DNA of 6,889 bases from Flavobacteriales bacterium UBA6049 (GTDB lineage: Bacteria; Bacteroidota; Bacteroidia; Flavobacteriales_G; Salibacteraceae), in the NCBI GenBank assembly GCA_002429085.1, contig DIYR01000058.1, forward strand, positions 1 through 6,889, written 5' to 3'. The notes beneath the pieces were generated by a model. That model made no database searches and was not told where the DNA came from. It saw nothing but the letters and a program-made list of their open reading frames with translations. Each line of letters begins with the position of its first letter. Position 1 is the stretch's first letter. Both the position numbers and the translations under genes were made by a program. Shown in pieces: positions 1-5,841 of this stretch.

Positions 1-1778
1 CATTGAAAGAAATGGGGTTCGAAGCTCCAACGGAAATACAACAACTGAGCATTCCTGCTTTGTTGTCTGCTCACACGGATATGTTGGGATTAGCCCAAAC
101 TGGGACTGGGAAAACCGCTGCGTTCGGTTTGCCTCTAGTGGAGTATACATTGTCTAACCCAAGTGACGATGTAACATCTTTGGTATTAGCACCAACAAGA
201 GAGTTGGCTATTCAAATCAAAGAGAATGTAGATAGCTTTACCAAATACGCTAAAAACTTCAGTAGCGAAGTAGTATATGGTGGTTCATCTATTCAAACAC
301 AAATCAGAAACATTAAGCGCAACAGACCACAGGTTTTGATTGCTACTCCAGGTCGTTTAATCGATTTGATGGAAAGAAGAGTAGTGCGTTTAGACTCTGT
401 GGAGCGTTTGATTCTTGACGAAGCTGATGAAATGTTAAACATGGGCTTCCAAGAAGATATTGATCGAATTCTTCAGGATACACCAGAGAGTAGAAATATC
501 TGGTTGTTCTCGGCAACTATGCCACCTGAGATTAGACGTATCATAAAAGAATACATGACTGATCCTGTAGAGGTAAAGTCGGCTGCTAAACTTACTATCA
601 ATACCAATATTGAGCACAAATACGTGCGTGTTGGTAGAAACAACAAAGTAAAAGCGCTTCGTAACATTATTGAAAGCTACGAAGACTTATATGGTGTTGT
701 TTTCTGTAGAACTAGAATGGAAACACAGCGTGTAGCTGATGAGTTACGAGAGTATGGTTATCCAGCAGAAGCTCTTCATGGAGATATGTCTCAAGCATTC
801 CGTGAGGCTGTTATGAAACGCTTTAGAGCAGGACAAACTAAATTATTGGTTGCAACAGATGTAGCTGCTCGTGGTATTGATGTGAATAACTTGACGCACG
901 TTATTCATTTTGCATTACCAGACGATATTACTTACTATACTCACCGTTCTGGCCGTACAGCAAGAGCAGGGAATAAGGGTATGTCGATAGCTATTATTCA
1001 ACCTCAAGAAGAAGGAAGATTACGTAGCTTAAAGAACCGTTTAGGTGTAGACATTACCTTTATGGAAGTTCCTTCTGGTGAGGAAATCATGTACAAGCGT
1101 TTTGGTAGAAGAGCTAAAGAGATTTTAGAGGCTAATGTTCCAAACTTGCCTGAGAACGTGGTTGATGCATATTTTGGCTTATTCCAAGAGGCTGATCCAA
1201 ACGTGTTGTTAGAAACTTTGTTGTATGAAGATTTGAATCGCATGTTGGATGGACTTCCAGCGAAGCGCGAAAATTTGAATGCACAGTCAAAAATGCGTGG
1301 TGGTCGCGATGGTGATGATAGAAGATCAAAACCTCGTAAAGGAGATCCAAACGATCCAGATACGATGTTTATGAACGTAGGTCGTATTGATGGATTAGAT
1401 AAACAGCAATTGATGCAGTTTATCGAAGAGAATTCTGGTGTAACAAATGCTCACATAGGTAAGATTGAGTTACAACGACAAATTTCGTTTATCGAGGTTG
1501 CTCCAGAAGCTGCTGAGCAGTTTTTAGAAGGAATGTCTCAGGCCGAATTCCAAGGTAGAAAGCTTCGTGTAAATAACGATGCTGCACCTATTTCTGAATC
1601 TGGTGGTGGAAGATCTAGAGGAAGTCGCTCCGGTGGTGGTGGAGGCCGTGGCCGCTCTGGTGGCGGAAGAGGTCGCTCTGGCGGTGGTAGATCAGGAGGT
1701 CGTCCGGGAGGAAGATCTGGTGGTGGAAATCGTGGAGGCGGAAGCCGTTCAGGAGGAGATAGAGGAAGAAGATATTAA
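1..1778 (+). CDS. DEAD-box ATP-dependent RNA helicase with DbpA-like RNA-binding domain and Gly/Arg-rich tail (5' partial)
   Basis: This is an ATP-dependent helicase that unwinds or remodels RNA, probably in ribosome assembly or cold adaptation as for DeaD/CsdA and DbpA relatives (role inferred). Numbering from the TTG at base 3, all core motifs are present: Q motif EAPTEIQ (7-13), Walker A AQTGTGKT (31-38), PTREL (64-68), TPGR (115-118), DEAD (139-142), SAT (170-172), ATDVAARGID (284-293) and HRSGRTARAG (314-323). Residues 453-526 fit a DbpA-type RNA-binding domain. Residues 534-591 are a tail of 30 Gly, 15 Arg and 9 Ser. The TTG at base 3 is almost certainly an internal Leu of the usual ALKEMGF segment before the Q motif, so about 15-25 N-terminal residues lie upstream of the window. 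The gene ends in TAA before a hairpin terminator. Helicase identity is very sure; the deaD/dbpA/rhlE-type name is not. Confidence 0.97.
   Translation, partial: LKEMGFEAPTEIQQLSIPALLSAHTDMLGLAQTGTGKTAAFGLPLVEYTLSNPSDDVTSLVLAPTRELAIQIKENVDSFTKYAKNFSSEVVYGGSSIQTQIRNIKRNRPQVLIATPGRLIDLMERRVVRLDSVERLILDEADEMLNMGFQEDIDRILQDTPESRNIWLFSATMPPEIRRIIKEYMTDPVEVKSAAKLTINTNIEHKYVRVGRNNKVKALRNIIESYEDLYGVVFCRTRMETQRVADELREYGYPAEALHGDMSQAFREAVMKRFRAGQTKLLVATDVAARGIDVNNLTHVIHFALPDDITYYTHRSGRTARAGNKGMSIAIIQPQEEGRLRSLKNRLGVDITFMEVPSGEEIMYKRFGRRAKEILEANVPNLPENVVDAYFGLFQEADPNVLLETLLYEDLNRMLDGLPAKRENLNAQSKMRGGRDGDDRRSKPRKGDPNDPDTMFMNVGRIDGLDKQQLMQFIEENSGVTNAHIGKIELQRQISFIEVAPEAAEQFLEGMSQAEFQGRKLRVNNDAAPISESGGGRSRGSRSGGGGGRGRSGGGRGRSGGGRSGGRPGGRSGGGNRGGGSRSGGDRGRRY
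1602..1775 (+). repeat. Low-complexity Gly/Arg/Ser-coding tract at the 3' end of the helicase gene
   Basis: This tract encodes the 58-residue disordered tail of the helicase. It is built from GGN, CGN/AGA and TCN codons and includes two adjacent 21-bp units (1650-1670 and 1671-1691), each coding for GRSGGGR and differing only at wobble positions. RGG/RSGG tails of this kind are known to bind RNA non-specifically in other helicases. The synonymous variety between units indicates protein-level conservation rather than fresh DNA slippage. Confidence 0.85.
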
Positions 1779-1796
1779 TCAGTCTTCATAATATTG

Positions 1797-1830
1797 AAAA
1801 GGTGTTGTTCTGCAGAGCGACACCTTTTTT
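1797..1830 (+). terminator. Rho-independent terminator of the helicase gene, possibly bidirectional
   Basis: A 14-bp stem (1797-1810 with 1815-1828, including two G-T wobbles) encloses the tetraloop TGCA and runs into six T residues (1825-1830). It starts 18 bp after the helicase stop. The barrel-protein gene on the other strand stops 36 bp from the other side. Read on the minus strand the stem ends in TTTT then CAATATT, so it could also end the convergent transcript, though less efficiently. Confidence 0.88.
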
Positions 1831-1864
1831 GTTTGTACATGTTTAGTCTGTAAATCTGCTGGTG

Positions 1865-2821
1865 CTAAAAGCAAAAGATGAATCCTGCACCAATATCAAA
1901 ACGAGATATAGTTTTCACTTGGTCATTATTAATAGTCAATTGTAAAAGCGGATCAGATGTTTCTGTTCTTCCTTTTTCAATTTGTCCTAGCTGAATGCGC
2001 ATTCCCATGTTGAATAATAGGTTGTGACGTATGTAGTAATTGCCATCAAATCCGAAGGCAAAAGCTACGTTATCTCCCACTACTTTGGAATCGATGATGT
2101 TGCTTACTTTATCCTCAATTCTGGCGTACATAATAGATCCGTAACCAATAACTTCTAGCTGATTCTCTAGCGTTATGGTTCTAGCCATTAGGTTTAGCCC
2201 TAATGTTTGTAAGGTTACTTGTTCTTGCCAAGTGCCCTGGTAGGTTGCAATAGGGTTTAAGTTCTGATCGAATATGACCAAACCAACATCACCAATAGAT
2301 ACATTAGATCTATTCAATACATGATGGATTCCTACTCCCATTGTTTCGTTCAAGTAATAATCAAAACTGACCTCGGTAAAATACCCTGAACGAAGTGGAT
2401 CGTTTACATCTTCATCGGTAGAATGATAACTAATAGGCTGATTACTCATTCTATAAGCAAAACCAGCACGAATACCCATTCGGAAGCCAGTACTTTTAAT
2501 GGGCATTTTAGGAGTTTCTGGAAGATTAGCTACTTCTGGAGTAGTGTGGTCAAAATCTAGTGGAGGCTTTTCTCCAGTTACATAGTAATTGCGTATAACC
2601 TTGTAAACAAATTCTTTCTGAACGATTGCTTCTTGCAGCTCATCATTATACTCTAACTCAACAATGTAGGTAGAATCGTTTTCATCGTAGATTTTACATG
2701 CTAGAGAATCTAATTCGGTAGAGATAATTAAATCTGGCAATTCTGCCTGTAATTGGGCAGAAGCCAAAAATGGAACAAGGCCTAAAAAAAGGCCAATACA
2801 TCTCACTATAAGTTGATTCAT
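1865..2821 (-). CDS. Secreted outer-membrane beta-barrel-like protein, function unknown
   Basis: The 318-residue product begins with a signal peptide (Arg at 7, hydrophobic stretch 9-19, likely cleavage after ASA at 22). Residues of about 28-80 (DLIISTELDSLACKIYDEN onward) resemble the small N-terminal domain seen before many Bacteroidota barrel proteins, with its pattern DxIxT...DSLxCKI. From about residue 110 to the end there are alternating hydrophobic/polar strands with aromatic ends, such as GFRMGIRAGFAYRM, and the chain finishes in Phe, as expected for an outer-membrane barrel inserted by the BAM machinery. The ATG lies 19 bp after the stop of the acetyltransferase gene, so it is probably the last gene of that transcript. 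No enzymatic motif is visible and the substrate or partner is unknown. Location is fairly sure; function is not. Confidence 0.8.
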   Translation of the reverse strand: MNQLIVRCIGLFLGLVPFLASAQLQAELPDLIISTELDSLACKIYDENDSTYIVELEYNDELQEAIVQKEFVYKVIRNYYVTGEKPPLDFDHTTPEVANLPETPKMPIKSTGFRMGIRAGFAYRMSNQPISYHSTDEDVNDPLRSGYFTEVSFDYYLNETMGVGIHHVLNRSNVSIGDVGLVIFDQNLNPIATYQGTWQEQVTLQTLGLNLMARTITLENQLEVIGYGSIMYARIEDKVSNIIDSKVVGDNVAFAFGFDGNYYIRHNLLFNMGMRIQLGQIEKGRTETSDPLLQLTINNDQVKTISRFDIGAGFIFCF

Positions 2822-2840
2822 TAATGCCGAATATAGCGTT

Positions 2841-3365
2841 TTATTGCTCTAAACTCAATTGGTAAACAGCAGTGTCTTCTCCACAATCTTTCGTCATATG
2901 CGAAAACTGCATGCCTACTTTTTGTAACACATTTACTGACCCCGTGTTTTCGGGAACTACTCTTCCAATTAATTCTTTTAATCCAAAACGTTTCTGAGCA
3001 AGCTCAATAGAAAAGCGACTAGACTCTGTAGCATAACCTCTGAGCCAATACTTTTTAAAGAAACGATAGCCCAAATCTACTTCTCCAGAGGGTAACCGTT
3101 TTAATCCGCACCATCCTAAAATAGCTCCAGTGTCTTTAGAGATAACGCACCATCTGCCAAAACCGGTAACAGAATAGGGGTCATACGCTTCAAGAAATTC
3201 TTTGGCGCTTTCAACAGAGGTAAAAGGATCATCTCCAGTGTATTTCATTACTCTAGGATCTGAGTTACATAAATACATCTGTTCTGCATCGTTCGGATGC
3301 AGGTGTCGATAGAGTAATCTTTCTGAGCTACCTACCCAGGTATACTCAGTGGACTTGTTTTCCAT
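2841..3365 (-). CDS. GNAT-family N-acetyltransferase, RimJ/RimL type
   Basis: The product transfers an acetyl group from acetyl-CoA to an amine; the acceptor cannot be told from sequence. At 174 residues it has the usual length of the RimJ/RimL-like (Acetyltransf_3) branch. Visible landmarks are the N-terminal strand ERLLYRHLHPND (15-26), the GWCGL strand (84-88), the acetyl-CoA pyrophosphate-binding segment LGYRFFKKYWLRGYATE (98-114), which holds the R-G-x-A loop, and ENTGSVNVLQKVGM (139-152), the typical C-terminal CoA-side motif with its Asn. It is cytoplasmic, with no signal peptide. The start codon lies inside the 3' end of csaA, an overlap of 20 bp, suggesting translational coupling. 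Relatives acetylate ribosomal-protein N-termini or small metabolites; either is possible here, and the CsaA neighbour is only a weak hint towards translation. Confidence 0.9.
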   Translation of the reverse strand: MENKSTEYTWVGSSERLLYRHLHPNDAEQMYLCNSDPRVMKYTGDDPFTSVESAKEFLEAYDPYSVTGFGRWCVISKDTGAILGWCGLKRLPSGEVDLGYRFFKKYWLRGYATESSRFSIELAQKRFGLKELIGRVVPENTGSVNVLQKVGMQFSHMTKDCGEDTAVYQLSLEQ

Positions 3366-3675
3366 TAGGCACGATTTGGTTTGGTTGAAGGATTACAATA
3401 TCGTTATTTTGATTGGCTACACCAAGCAATAAACACTCGCTCATAAACGGACCAATTTGTCGTGGGGGTATATCTACCAATGCCACTACTTGCTGGCCTA
3501 TTAAATCTTCAGGAGTATAGTTTTTGGTGATTTGTGCTGATGTCTTCTTGATATTGTTATCTCCAAAATCAATCCATACTTTGAATGAAGGATTACGCGC
3601 TTCTGGAAATTCTTGAGCATCTATTACCGTGCCTACCTTCATGGTAATAGATTGAAAATGTTCAAATGGTGTCAT
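3346..3675 (-). CDS. csaA: CsaA-like tRNA-binding protein / export-related chaperone
   Basis: At 109 residues it matches the full length of CsaA (about 110 in Bacillus subtilis). The fold is the tRNA-binding domain (OB fold) also found at the C-terminus of bacterial MetRS and in Arc1p/EMAP-II. Segments that line up with CsaA include VGTVIDAQEFPEARNPSFK (14-32), the TSAQITKNY block (45-53), the IPPRQIGPFMSECLLLG block (69-85) and the C-terminal ILQPNQIVPNG (95-105). CsaA is a cytoplasmic homodimer that binds tRNA and has been reported to act as a chaperone for some exported proteins. It appears to head a tight group with the acetyltransferase (20-bp overlap) and the secreted barrel protein. 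The ATG at 3675 aligns with the family start and is preceded by an A/G-rich stretch rather than a clear Shine-Dalgarno. The identity is sure; the in vivo role is not settled. Confidence 0.93.
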   Translation of the reverse strand: MTPFEHFQSITMKVGTVIDAQEFPEARNPSFKVWIDFGDNNIKKTSAQITKNYTPEDLIGQQVVALVDIPPRQIGPFMSECLLLGVANQNNDIVILQPNQIVPNGKQVH

Positions 3676-3677
3676 TG

Positions 3678-3700
3678 TTCACGATTCTTTCTTTCGTGAA
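3678..3700. promoter_or_regulatory. Inverted repeat directly upstream of csaA
   Basis: TTCACGA (3678-3684) and TCGTGAA (3694-3700) form a perfect 7-bp inverted repeat with a 9-bp spacer, ending two bases before the csaA start codon. A smaller hairpin, TCTTT-CGTG-AAAGA (3690-3703), overlaps it. In RNA the large stem would lie against the start codon and could affect translation; in DNA it could be an operator. Both are inferences from symmetry alone. Confidence 0.45.
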
Positions 3701-3728
3701 AGATGAGTACTAGAAAACAAGAATGCAA
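3696..3728 (-). promoter_or_regulatory. Weak candidate promoter for the csaA group
   Basis: On the minus strand a TTG (3728-3726) is followed after 20 bp by CATCTTTC (3705-3698), which departs from the Bacteroidota TAnnTTTG box at its first and last bases. The spacing and the short leader of about 15-20 bases fit, but the -7 match is imperfect, so this is tentative. Confidence 0.3.
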
Positions 3729-3737
3729 GTTAAGCGT

Positions 3738-3760
3738 AGGCCTTTTTAGGGGGGGAAGCC
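3738..3760. other. G7 homopolymer within a weak inverted repeat
   Basis: This sits in the 98-bp gap between the lipoprotein stop (3774) and csaA. Seven consecutive G residues (3749-3755) are bracketed by GGCC (3739-3742) and AAGCC (3756-3760), which can pair over about 5 bp on the minus strand. No T-run follows, so it is not a convincing terminator. A tract of seven G could be slippage-prone. Confidence 0.4.
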
Positions 3761-3773
3761 AAGAGATATACTT

Positions 3774-4397
3774 CTATTTATTTTTCTTGGAATATTTACT
3801 TACTTCCAATAATGTACTATCCATGGTGTTTTTAACGTGTTTTAAGACTTGAATATCAGGTTCTTCGTTGTTTTGGTAATTAAGCATTAGAGGAGCTGTA
3901 ACAAGCAATTTTAGCAAAACTTCTTGATCTTTTATACTGATTTCTGTTGAATCTATCCAATTGGATAGTTGAACTTTTTCAGCCATTCTTTTCTCATGCT
4001 TGGATTTTAGATTGGAGATAAAAGTGTCTAACTCTTTCTGAAGAAGAGAATCATTCAAACTAGTCTTGTACGATTCTAATTCTTTCCAGTATAGGTTATT
4101 ATTATGCTGGTAGTCATGAAAATCTGAAAGACTATCCGTTTTTATCTCGTGTAACTTGCTGAGATGCTTTGCCAATTGGCGGAGATCTGGGTTCGCTTCT
4201 TGAGCCTCTTTGTAGAGTGATTCTATTAATCCACTGTTATAACGTTTAGAATAAGAAGAAACAACTTGTTTCAAATCATCTTGAAATACCTCAGGAGTTT
4301 CCTGAATTGGTTTTGCTTCAAAAGGGGTGGAATCTTGTCTATTAGAACATGCACTACTCAACCAAATGAGTAGTAAGGCAAATGCAAAGTGTTTCAT
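3774..4397 (-). CDS. Predicted lipoprotein, helical, function unknown
   Basis: I do not recognise the family. The 207-residue product starts with a lipoprotein signal, MKHFAFALLLIWLSSAC, in which Cys17 after LSSA is the likely lipidated residue; the lipobox is loose but acceptable for Bacteroidota. No acidic surface-export motif follows the Cys, so a periplasm-facing anchor is as likely as surface display. The rest is strongly charged and looks almost entirely alpha-helical, with Lys/Glu/Leu-rich segments around 40-75 and 95-150 that could form coiled coils, a short hydrophobic stretch LLKLLVTAPLML near 161-172, and a Lys-rich end (SKKNK). It is separated by 107 bp from the upstream lipoprotein gene and 98 bp from csaA, so it may be its own transcription unit. 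The coding call is supported by the signal sequence, the open frame and the absence of a competing gene. Confidence 0.8.
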   Translation of the reverse strand: MKHFAFALLLIWLSSACSNRQDSTPFEAKPIQETPEVFQDDLKQVVSSYSKRYNSGLIESLYKEAQEANPDLRQLAKHLSKLHEIKTDSLSDFHDYQHNNNLYWKELESYKTSLNDSLLQKELDTFISNLKSKHEKRMAEKVQLSNWIDSTEISIKDQEVLLKLLVTAPLMLNYQNNEEPDIQVLKHVKNTMDSTLLEVSKYSKKNK

Positions 4398-4442
4398 ACA
4401 ATTAGATCTTATACCAGTGTGATTTTAAGCTGAGGTGAGCCT

Positions 4443-4477
4443 TTTGAATTTCACGGTGAAAGATACTTTCGCGAAGG
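4443..4477. promoter_or_regulatory. Pair of adjacent palindromes between two lipoprotein genes
   Basis: TTTCAC-G-GTGAAA (4449-4461) is a 6-bp inverted repeat with a one-base centre. Just beyond it TTCGCGAA (4468-4475) is a perfect 8-bp palindrome; the centres are about 16 bp apart. On the plus strand TTTG (4443-4446), 17 bp, then TACTTTCG (4464-4471) resembles a promoter with one mismatch, but no plus-strand gene follows. On the minus strand TATCTTTC (4465-4458) is a -7-like box 60 bp before the lipoprotein start, without a clear -33. Operator, small-RNA promoter or chance are all open. Confidence 0.35.
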
Positions 4478-4504
4478 TGATTTGTGTGTGTTTAAAAATG
4501 TTAA

Positions 4505-4936
4505 TCATTTGCCTTTAATGCTAAACCCAGCTGGTGCTTTTAATGTACCATAATCATACATATTGATATAGATGGAAACAGTGTCTTTTGAGCCTTCCCA
4601 AGTAACTCTGTAATTATCGAGCATTACACTCCCAAAGCCAAATGGATCATTTTTACTCTTAATTGGACAACAACTACCAGCTCTATGGTAAGATACTGCC
4701 TCGCCATTTGGTCCAGCCAAAGAATTTAGAAACCTACGTTCATTAAGAGCTCCTTCGCGCTTAGCAGCACCACCTACCTCAATAGGGTTTTTTGGTGAAT
4801 ATCCATAAGTTTCATCCTGCGATATTTCGGTTATTCGAAAACTTGAATTGTCTCTTAGTGGTGTTTTTTGAACATTTTTAGAAGATGAACAGGAGATAAG
4901 TAACAGAATTAAAATTGTGCTGATGGCTAATTTCAT
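4505..4936 (-). CDS. Small predicted lipoprotein with conserved-looking CC motif, Bacteroidota family of unknown function
   Basis: The 143-residue product has a clear lipoprotein signal: MKLAISTILILLLISC, lipobox LISC at 13-16, lipidation predicted on Cys16. The mature part carries sharply defined blocks: DETYGYSPKNPIEVGG (41-56), NERRFLNSLAGPNGE (65-79), the Cys-Cys pair in GSCCPIKSK (87-95), and LDNYRVTWEG (106-115) followed by TVSIYINMYDYGTLKAP (119-135). From memory, proteins with these blocks recur in Bacteroidota and are sometimes labelled 2-dehydro-3-deoxyphosphooctonate aldolase; nothing here supports that, since the chain is far too short for an aldolase TIM barrel and is a lipoprotein. 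Envelope location is fairly sure. The function is unknown; the vicinal cysteines might form a disulfide or bind metal. Gaps of 115 bp upstream and 107 bp downstream suggest possible independent transcription. Confidence 0.85.
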   Translation of the reverse strand: MKLAISTILILLLISCSSSKNVQKTPLRDNSSFRITEISQDETYGYSPKNPIEVGGAAKREGALNERRFLNSLAGPNGEAVSYHRAGSCCPIKSKNDPFGFGSVMLDNYRVTWEGSKDTVSIYINMYDYGTLKAPAGFSIKGK

Positions 4937-4997
4937 AGTATGTGATTTTTAAAACGTGATATTGAATACAAAGCTTCTAAAATATTTGTTTTTTACT

Positions 4998-5018
4998 TTA
5001 GAACAGTAAGACTTCTAA
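4998..5018. repeat. Short inverted repeat in the lipoprotein intergenic gap
   Basis: TTAGAA (4998-5003) and TTCTAA (5013-5018) pair across a 9-base loop in the 115-bp gap 4937-5051. No T-run follows it on the minus strand, so it is unlikely to be a terminator. CTTCTAA also occurs at 4974-4980 as a direct copy 38 bp from 5012-5018. I see no well-formed promoter for the downstream lipoprotein in the gap; the nearest -7-like string is AAGCTTTG on the minus strand near 4969-4976. Confidence 0.3.
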
Positions 5019-5051
5019 GACAATTAAAGTTAGATGGAGCTGTCAAAGAGT

Positions 5052-5786
5052 TTATGCGAATGAATTTTCTTGAACTTGTATTTGTAAAAATGGCAAGTAG
5101 AATTCGCAGAGCAAAATCAAACGATCACCATCAGTTAAGTAATGCTGTTTGAGTAAGTTCTCTTTTAGTCCTGCCACAAGAATAGCATGAGACATTCTTG
5201 GGAAACTCTCTTTTGCTTTAACATATTGATAAACAGTTGAATCGGTAGTGTAGTATTTTTTTAAGGCGTAATGATACCTGCCAAATGTGTTATACTCTAG
5301 GCTAGAATCACTTCTTTCTAGAGCTCTTGCTTTAGCTAGGCTATCTACATTATCTACAAACGAAAACTCTTCTACAAAATTCATCTCTAGAGAGTGTGTA
5401 TCTGTTACAGGTACAGAATCCCAAGAATTCATCGATGAACTTAAATAGATCACGGTATCGTAAGTTTCATGATTATAGAGCATGAAATCTTGTCTGAATT
5501 TTGAGTGCTCGTAATTGATTAAGAGCTCTTGTGCTGTTTTCAAATCGAGCTTCCAGTCTGTTTTAGGATGTTGAACAGTATCGAGATACGTTAGAAAGTT
5601 AATAGTTCTTTCAAAATCAGAATTACCATCAAAATTGTGTTCCAAAAAATTATTGAAATGCTTGTTGGCACGCTCAATAAATAGTGATTTTTCTGATCCT
5701 AATAATGTCTGAAAACTATCTGCCTCGGTTTTACCGCAGCTAAGTGTTAGGCAGATTAATGCAATAAGTAAAATGAGTTTGTTCAT
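5052..5786 (-). CDS. Predicted lipoprotein, function unknown
   Basis: I do not recognise the family. The 244-residue product begins MNKLILLIALICLTLSC, a lipoprotein signal with Cys17 after LTLS as the likely lipidated residue. The mature part is rich in Asp, Glu, Tyr and Phe, with probable helices (FIERANKHFNNFLEHNF near 36-52, the KTAQELLINYEHSKFRQDF region near 83-101) and a central stretch containing YDTVIYLSSSMNSWDSVPV. The last third (SFPRMSHAILVAGLKENLL, then DGDRLILLCEFYLPFLQIQV) is more hydrophobic but has no clear membrane segment. It starts 40 bp after the stop of the esterase-like gene and has its own promoter candidate in that junction, so it can be transcribed both with and without its neighbour. 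The ATG is supported by the signal sequence directly after it. No catalytic motif was found. Confidence 0.82.
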   Translation of the reverse strand: MNKLILLIALICLTLSCGKTEADSFQTLLGSEKSLFIERANKHFNNFLEHNFDGNSDFERTINFLTYLDTVQHPKTDWKLDLKTAQELLINYEHSKFRQDFMLYNHETYDTVIYLSSSMNSWDSVPVTDTHSLEMNFVEEFSFVDNVDSLAKARALERSDSSLEYNTFGRYHYALKKYYTTDSTVYQYVKAKESFPRMSHAILVAGLKENLLKQHYLTDGDRLILLCEFYLPFLQIQVQENSFA

Positions 5787-5797
5787 TTCTGGTAGTG

Positions 5798-5841
5798 TTG
5801 GTTAAAACCAAAGTTACCGAATTAACTTACTTCATCTCAAA
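5798..5841 (-). promoter_or_regulatory. Bacteroidota-type promoter for the lipoprotein at 5786
   Basis: On the minus strand TTTG (5841-5838) is followed after 21 bp by TAACTTTG (5816-5809), an exact match to the phylum's -7 box TAnnTTTG at an accepted spacing. Transcription would begin near 5800-5804, giving a leader of roughly 15-18 bases. The -33 box lies inside the end of the upstream gene. An inverted repeat, TTGGTT-AA-AACCAA (5798-5811), overlaps the -7 box and the expected start point and could be an operator. Confidence 0.6.

Noticed and set aside
3..5. TTG as the real start of the helicase
   Set aside because: The Q motif begins only six residues later, whereas relatives have about 20 residues before it, and the TTG fits the usual internal Leu of ALKEMGF; the gene is cut by the window edge.
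435..1350. Four short minus-strand open frames inside the helicase gene
   Set aside because: All lie opposite a fully motif-supported helicase and have no signal, domain or spacing suggesting translation.
1579..1791. Open frame in a second plus-strand frame coding for a Val/Glu/Ala-rich 70-residue peptide
   Set aside because: It is a by-product of the GGN/AGA-rich helicase tail read one base off; its composition is that of shifted Gly/Arg codons and it has no domain or start signal.
3738..3760. Terminator for the lipoprotein at 4397-3774
   Set aside because: The pairing is only about 5 bp with a large C-rich loop and there is no T-run after it on the minus strand.
4443..4471. Genuine plus-strand promoter for an unseen gene
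   Set aside because: The -7 box has a mismatch and no plus-strand coding region or structured RNA follows; kept only as a possible regulatory site.
4505..4936. 2-dehydro-3-deoxyphosphooctonate aldolase activity
   Set aside because: The protein is far shorter than the enzyme, is a lipoprotein and shows none of the TIM-barrel motifs.
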